Shown here: in pieces, positions 50,009 to 52,292 of the stretch
Layout of the letters: each line of letters begins with the position of its first letter
How positions within the stretch are numbered: position 1 is the first letter of the stretch
Assembly: GCA_038740345.1 (NCBI GenBank)
Contig: JAVYMA010000013.1
Location: forward strand, 1 to 52,292
DNA length: 52,292 nucleotides
From: Methanomassiliicoccales archaeon
GTDB taxonomy: Archaea; Thermoplasmatota; Thermoplasmata; Methanomassiliicoccales; UBA472
Reading direction: 5' to 3'
Position numbers and translations under genes: made by a program
Notes under the pieces: generated by a model
The model's database searches: none
Told to the model about the DNA's origin: nothing
The model's input: the letters and a program-made list of their open reading frames with translations, nothing else

Positions 50009-50445
50009 TGGATGATCGCGCCAAGTATCGCATAAAGCAGCTCTCGATCTTTTCTGAAAACAGACCGGGAAGGCTCATGGACATCGCCCGGGATATGAAG
50101 GAGGCTCAGGTGAATATCCTGGGCTTCACCATCGCCGAGGGTTCTGGCTACGGGGTGGTGCGCATGCTTGTGGATAAACCGGAGAAAGCCTATGAGAAAC
50201 TTACTTCGGAAGGACATGTGGTTAAGTTTACCGATGTCCTGGCGGTGAAGATGGAAGATAAACCAGGTGGGCTGTATGACCTGACGGTGATGCTCAAGGA
50301 GGCGGGGATCAACATCGAATATGCCTATGGCTATCGCAATCATCCTTCCGCCGTCCTTATCTTGAAGGTGGAAGAAGTAGACCGAGCTATCGACTGCATA
50401 CTTGCAAGTGGGCGGACGCTCTACGATACATCTCATTTCAAGTGA
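50008..50445 (+). CDS. Tandem ACT-domain protein between two PaaK genes
   Basis: 145 residues forming two ACT domains: residues ~8-68 (LSIFSENRPGRLMDIARDM) and ~75-140 (VKMEDKPGGLYDLTVMLKEA). Stand-alone tandem ACT proteins usually bind amino acids and regulate partner enzymes. Placed between two PaaK-type ligases, it probably senses an aromatic amino acid or related ligand for them; such PaaK-ACT pairs are common in methanogens near indolepyruvate oxidoreductase genes, which are not in this window. ATG 50008 follows GGAGGG and overlaps the paaK stop. Confidence 0.88.
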   Translation: MDDRAKYRIKQLSIFSENRPGRLMDIARDMKEAQVNILGFTIAEGSGYGVVRMLVDKPEKAYEKLTSEGHVVKFTDVLAVKMEDKPGGLYDLTVMLKEAGINIEYAYGYRNHPSAVLILKVEEVDRAIDCILASGRTLYDTSHFK

Positions 50446-50474
50446 TGGCCTAAAGCGAGCGCAGAGGTGATGGC

Positions 50475-51779
50475 GTGGCTGCGTGGAACCCAAAGATGGA
50501 ATTCATGCCCAGGGAAGAGCTCGAGAGGCTCCAATCGAAGCTTCTAAAGGCGCTGGTTCATCGCATGTATGATTACTCACCGTTTTATCGGGAGAGGATG
50601 GATGCGGCCAAGGTTCATCCAGACCAGATACGGACTTCAAAGGACGTGGTGAAACTCCCCTTTATGTACAAAAAGGATCTTAGAGAGCTGGAGCCTGAAA
50701 GACTCTTCTTGGCATCGAATAGAGAACTGGTGCGCTATCATGCCTCCTCAGGTACCACTGGGCACCCCACCATAGTGGGCTATACTCAAAATGATGTAAA
50801 CAACTGGACGGAATCGGTCGCGCGCGCCCTTGCCTCCGCCGGCATCGGTCAGGATGACATCCTACAAGTGGCCTATACATACGGACTCTTCACGGGAGGA
50901 TTGGGTCTTCATTATGGGGCTGAACGCTTAGGCTGCACGGTGGTTCCAGCCAGCACAGGAAACTCCGAGAGGCAACTGGATATGATAAAGCGACTTGGCG
51001 TCACGGCCATCGCCTGCACGCCATCATACCTCATGCACTTGGGTGAGGTAGCGGAGAAGAAAGGCATCGATTTCAAGCGAGATACGAAGTTAAGATTAGG
51101 CATTCTAGGAGCAGAACCCTGGTCAGAGGGAATGCGCGAACGGATGCGAGAATGGCTAGGCGTCAAAGGCATTAACATTTACGGAACCAGCGAGCTCTCG
51201 GGCCCCCTGTGGTGCGAGTGCGCAGAACAGAAGGGGATGCACGTTTGGAGCGATCAGACCTTGATAGAGATAATAGATCCAGATACAGGAGAGCAACTGG
51301 GCCCAGGGGAAAAAGGCGAGCTCGTGGTGACCATGTTGCTTAAGGAGGCAGTCCCCATCGTCCGTTATCGAACTGGGGATATTTCCACTATTGATGTAGA
51401 GGGGTGTCCCTGCGGACGCGACCATCCCCGCCTGGGCAGGATAACAGGCCGGGTGGACGACATGTTCATCATACGCGGTATAAATGTGTTCCCCTCGCAG
51501 GTGGAGTATGTTCTGATGTCCAACCCAGAGCTCGGCAACGAGTTCCAGATAGTGGTTGACAGAAGGGGAGCGCTGGATGAGATGCTGGTGAGGGTAGAGC
51601 TGAAGCCAGAGTCCTTCCAGGATAATGTGGCTAAGTTGGAATCCCTTAAAACGAGGATACATGAGCGTCTCAAGAATGTGCTCAGCGTCAGCGCCGAAGT
51701 GGAACTATTGGAGCCTGGTTCCCTGCCGAGATTCGAGGGTAAAGCTAAGAGAGTCATCGATAAGAGGAAAATTCAATGA
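50475..51779 (+). CDS. paaK: Phenylacetate-CoA ligase family enzyme 2
   Basis: 434-residue paralogue of the ligase at 48707, roughly two-thirds identical by eye, with the same motifs: YHASSGTTGHPTIVGYT, YGTSELSGP, YRTGDIST, EGCPCGRDHPR and GINVFPSQVEY. Differences at the acid-binding region (GTSELSGPLW against GASEMAGPMF) suggest a different aryl-acid preference. GTG 50475 with GGTGAT upstream begins the protein. The DNA segment encoding NEFQIVVDR is almost identical between copies (49771-49797 and 51540-51566), hinting at gene conversion or recent duplication. Confidence 0.92.
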   Translation: MAAWNPKMEFMPREELERLQSKLLKALVHRMYDYSPFYRERMDAAKVHPDQIRTSKDVVKLPFMYKKDLRELEPERLFLASNRELVRYHASSGTTGHPTIVGYTQNDVNNWTESVARALASAGIGQDDILQVAYTYGLFTGGLGLHYGAERLGCTVVPASTGNSERQLDMIKRLGVTAIACTPSYLMHLGEVAEKKGIDFKRDTKLRLGILGAEPWSEGMRERMREWLGVKGINIYGTSELSGPLWCECAEQKGMHVWSDQTLIEIIDPDTGEQLGPGEKGELVVTMLLKEAVPIVRYRTGDISTIDVEGCPCGRDHPRLGRITGRVDDMFIIRGINVFPSQVEYVLMSNPELGNEFQIVVDRRGALDEMLVRVELKPESFQDNVAKLESLKTRIHERLKNVLSVSAEVELLEPGSLPRFEGKAKRVIDKRKIQ

Positions 51780-51912
51780 TTGTATAATGCTAGCATGCTT
51801 CCTACTAACATGTAACATTTATATAAAGTGAAACCAATGCCCTCGGAAATCGCGAAAGCCTAGTGACACCTGTATTAGTCGATTTGCGCTGGATTGAGGG
51901 GGGCGAGCTAGA

Positions 51913-52020
51913 GTGTGGGGGATAGATGACCCATTGGTATGGTCAGGGTATGTCATGGCGATAGGTCTCGCCGCGGCCTGCGTGGCCTACGGCATCTGGA
52001 AATGGAATAGGGAGGAGTGA
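51913..52020 (+). CDS. Symporter small accessory protein
   Basis: A 35-residue single-helix membrane protein starting GTG: residues WGIDDPLVW, a hydrophobic helix (about 12-29), then a charged end WKWNREE. I recall similar tiny ORFs, annotated as symporter small accessory proteins, directly upstream of sodium:solute symporters. It ends 4 bp before the symporter start and GAGGGGGG lies upstream. Too short for routine gene finding; it would be lost in many annotations. Confidence 0.72.
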   Translation: MWGIDDPLVWSGYVMAIGLAAACVAYGIWKWNREE

Positions 52021-52024
52021 GCTG

Positions 52025-52292
52025 GTGGTCGACCTACTCACTTTTGCATTGACCACCGTGGTGTTCGTGACGATAACCCTATACCTAGGATACCTGGGGG
52101 CGAAGCGCACCAAATGCGGCGACGATTTCTTGCTCGCGGGCAGGAACATCAATCCTTGGATCATCGGGTTATCGTATGGCGCCACTTTCATCTCCACTAG
52201 CGCCATAATAGGATTCGGAGGGGTGGCGGGACAGTGGGGGATGAGTATCATTTGGCTCACTGTACTTAACATCGGTGTGGGCATTCTCATCG
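52025..52292 (+). CDS. Sodium:solute symporter, N-terminal part (cut by window end)
   Basis: 89 codons of an open frame running off the window. The first helix (LLTFALTTVVFVTITLYLG), the RTKCGDDFLLAGRNINPW loop and the second helix region LSYGATFISTSAIIGFGG are typical of the SSS (SLC5-like) family, in which the FISTSAIIGFGG part contributes to sodium and substrate binding. GTG 52025 follows GGAGG. Substrate cannot be told; the paaK genes just upstream could point to an organic acid (inference). Confidence 0.85.
   Translation, partial: MVDLLTFALTTVVFVTITLYLGYLGAKRTKCGDDFLLAGRNINPWIIGLSYGATFISTSAIIGFGGVAGQWGMSIIWLTVLNIGVGILI

Noticed and set aside
1-52292. CRISPR arrays, insertion sequences, tRNA or rRNA genes
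   Set aside because: Gaps between genes were read on both strands; no regularly spaced repeats, transposase genes, or T-loop/acceptor patterns were found.

Overview
This window looks like a chromosomal segment from an archaeon, most likely of the Thermoplasmata and plausibly Methanomassiliicoccales or a close relative. The clues are archaeal-type PGK and GAPDH, archease, a PyrE-like HTH regulator (GfcR type), a haloarchaeal-type phosphomevalonate decarboxylase, an AGT/ATL-endonuclease V fusion of a kind I recall from Ferroplasma, a MtaA/MtbA-type methyltransferase with its corrinoid protein, A/T-rich TATA-like boxes 22-35 nt before apparently leaderless genes, and Shine-Dalgarno sites reading GGTGA or GGAGG. 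The lineage is an inference; no rRNA or other marker is present. I found no tRNA, rRNA, insertion sequence or CRISPR array.

Layout. 69-2648: metallophosphoesterase, ATL-EndoV fusion and ketopantoate reductase. 2773-3890: GfcR-like regulator and a small conserved archaeal protein. 4017-10747: an Lrp regulator followed by a lysine operon of the diaminopimelate aminotransferase route (dapA, dapB, lysC, lysA, dapF, dapL); dapF seems to start with CTG. 10752-14226 (minus): pgk, gap, a two-helix membrane protein and a GyrI-like protein. 14367-16212: a radical SAM protein and a UbiA-type prenyltransferase, convergent and overlapping. 16624-20350 (minus): a LuxE-LuxC-SDR acyl-reduction operon, unexpected in an archaeon. 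20504-24625: ilvB behind a leader that can fold in alternative ways, a CobW-family GTPase on the other strand, and ilvC.

24908-31505: a cyclophilin-like protein, a GHMP-fold protein, msrB, and a minus-strand run nadX, pepQ-like, tldD, tldE. 31929-35356: archease, phosphomevalonate decarboxylase, a formyltransferase-like protein and an EhaR-like HAD protein. 35526-41628: two converging operons forming one apparent module: a hydantoinase/oxoprolinase-type ASKHA protein and two DGC-domain proteins on plus; a corrinoid protein, methyltransferase, CobW GTPase, an unknown protein and a Cys-rich zinc-ribbon protein on minus. 41898-44588: an ABC-2 exporter and an amidohydrolase.

44593-47693 (minus): a double-Lrp regulator, an AbrB-like protein with paired cysteines, HgcA, HgcB, and a PsiE-like membrane protein. 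HgcA and HgcB are the mercury-methylation pair. 47784-end: MutM, then a PaaK-ACT-PaaK operon, a 35-residue symporter accessory protein and the start of a sodium:solute symporter cut by the window edge.

Two themes stand out. One is corrinoid/methyl-group chemistry: HgcA, the MtaA/MtaC-like pair and possible metal- or corrinoid-handling helpers lie within about 12 kb. The other is aryl/acyl activation: LuxE-LuxC and two phenylacetate-CoA ligases. The least explained items are the hydantoinase-DGC-CobW-methyltransferase module and the ilvB leader.
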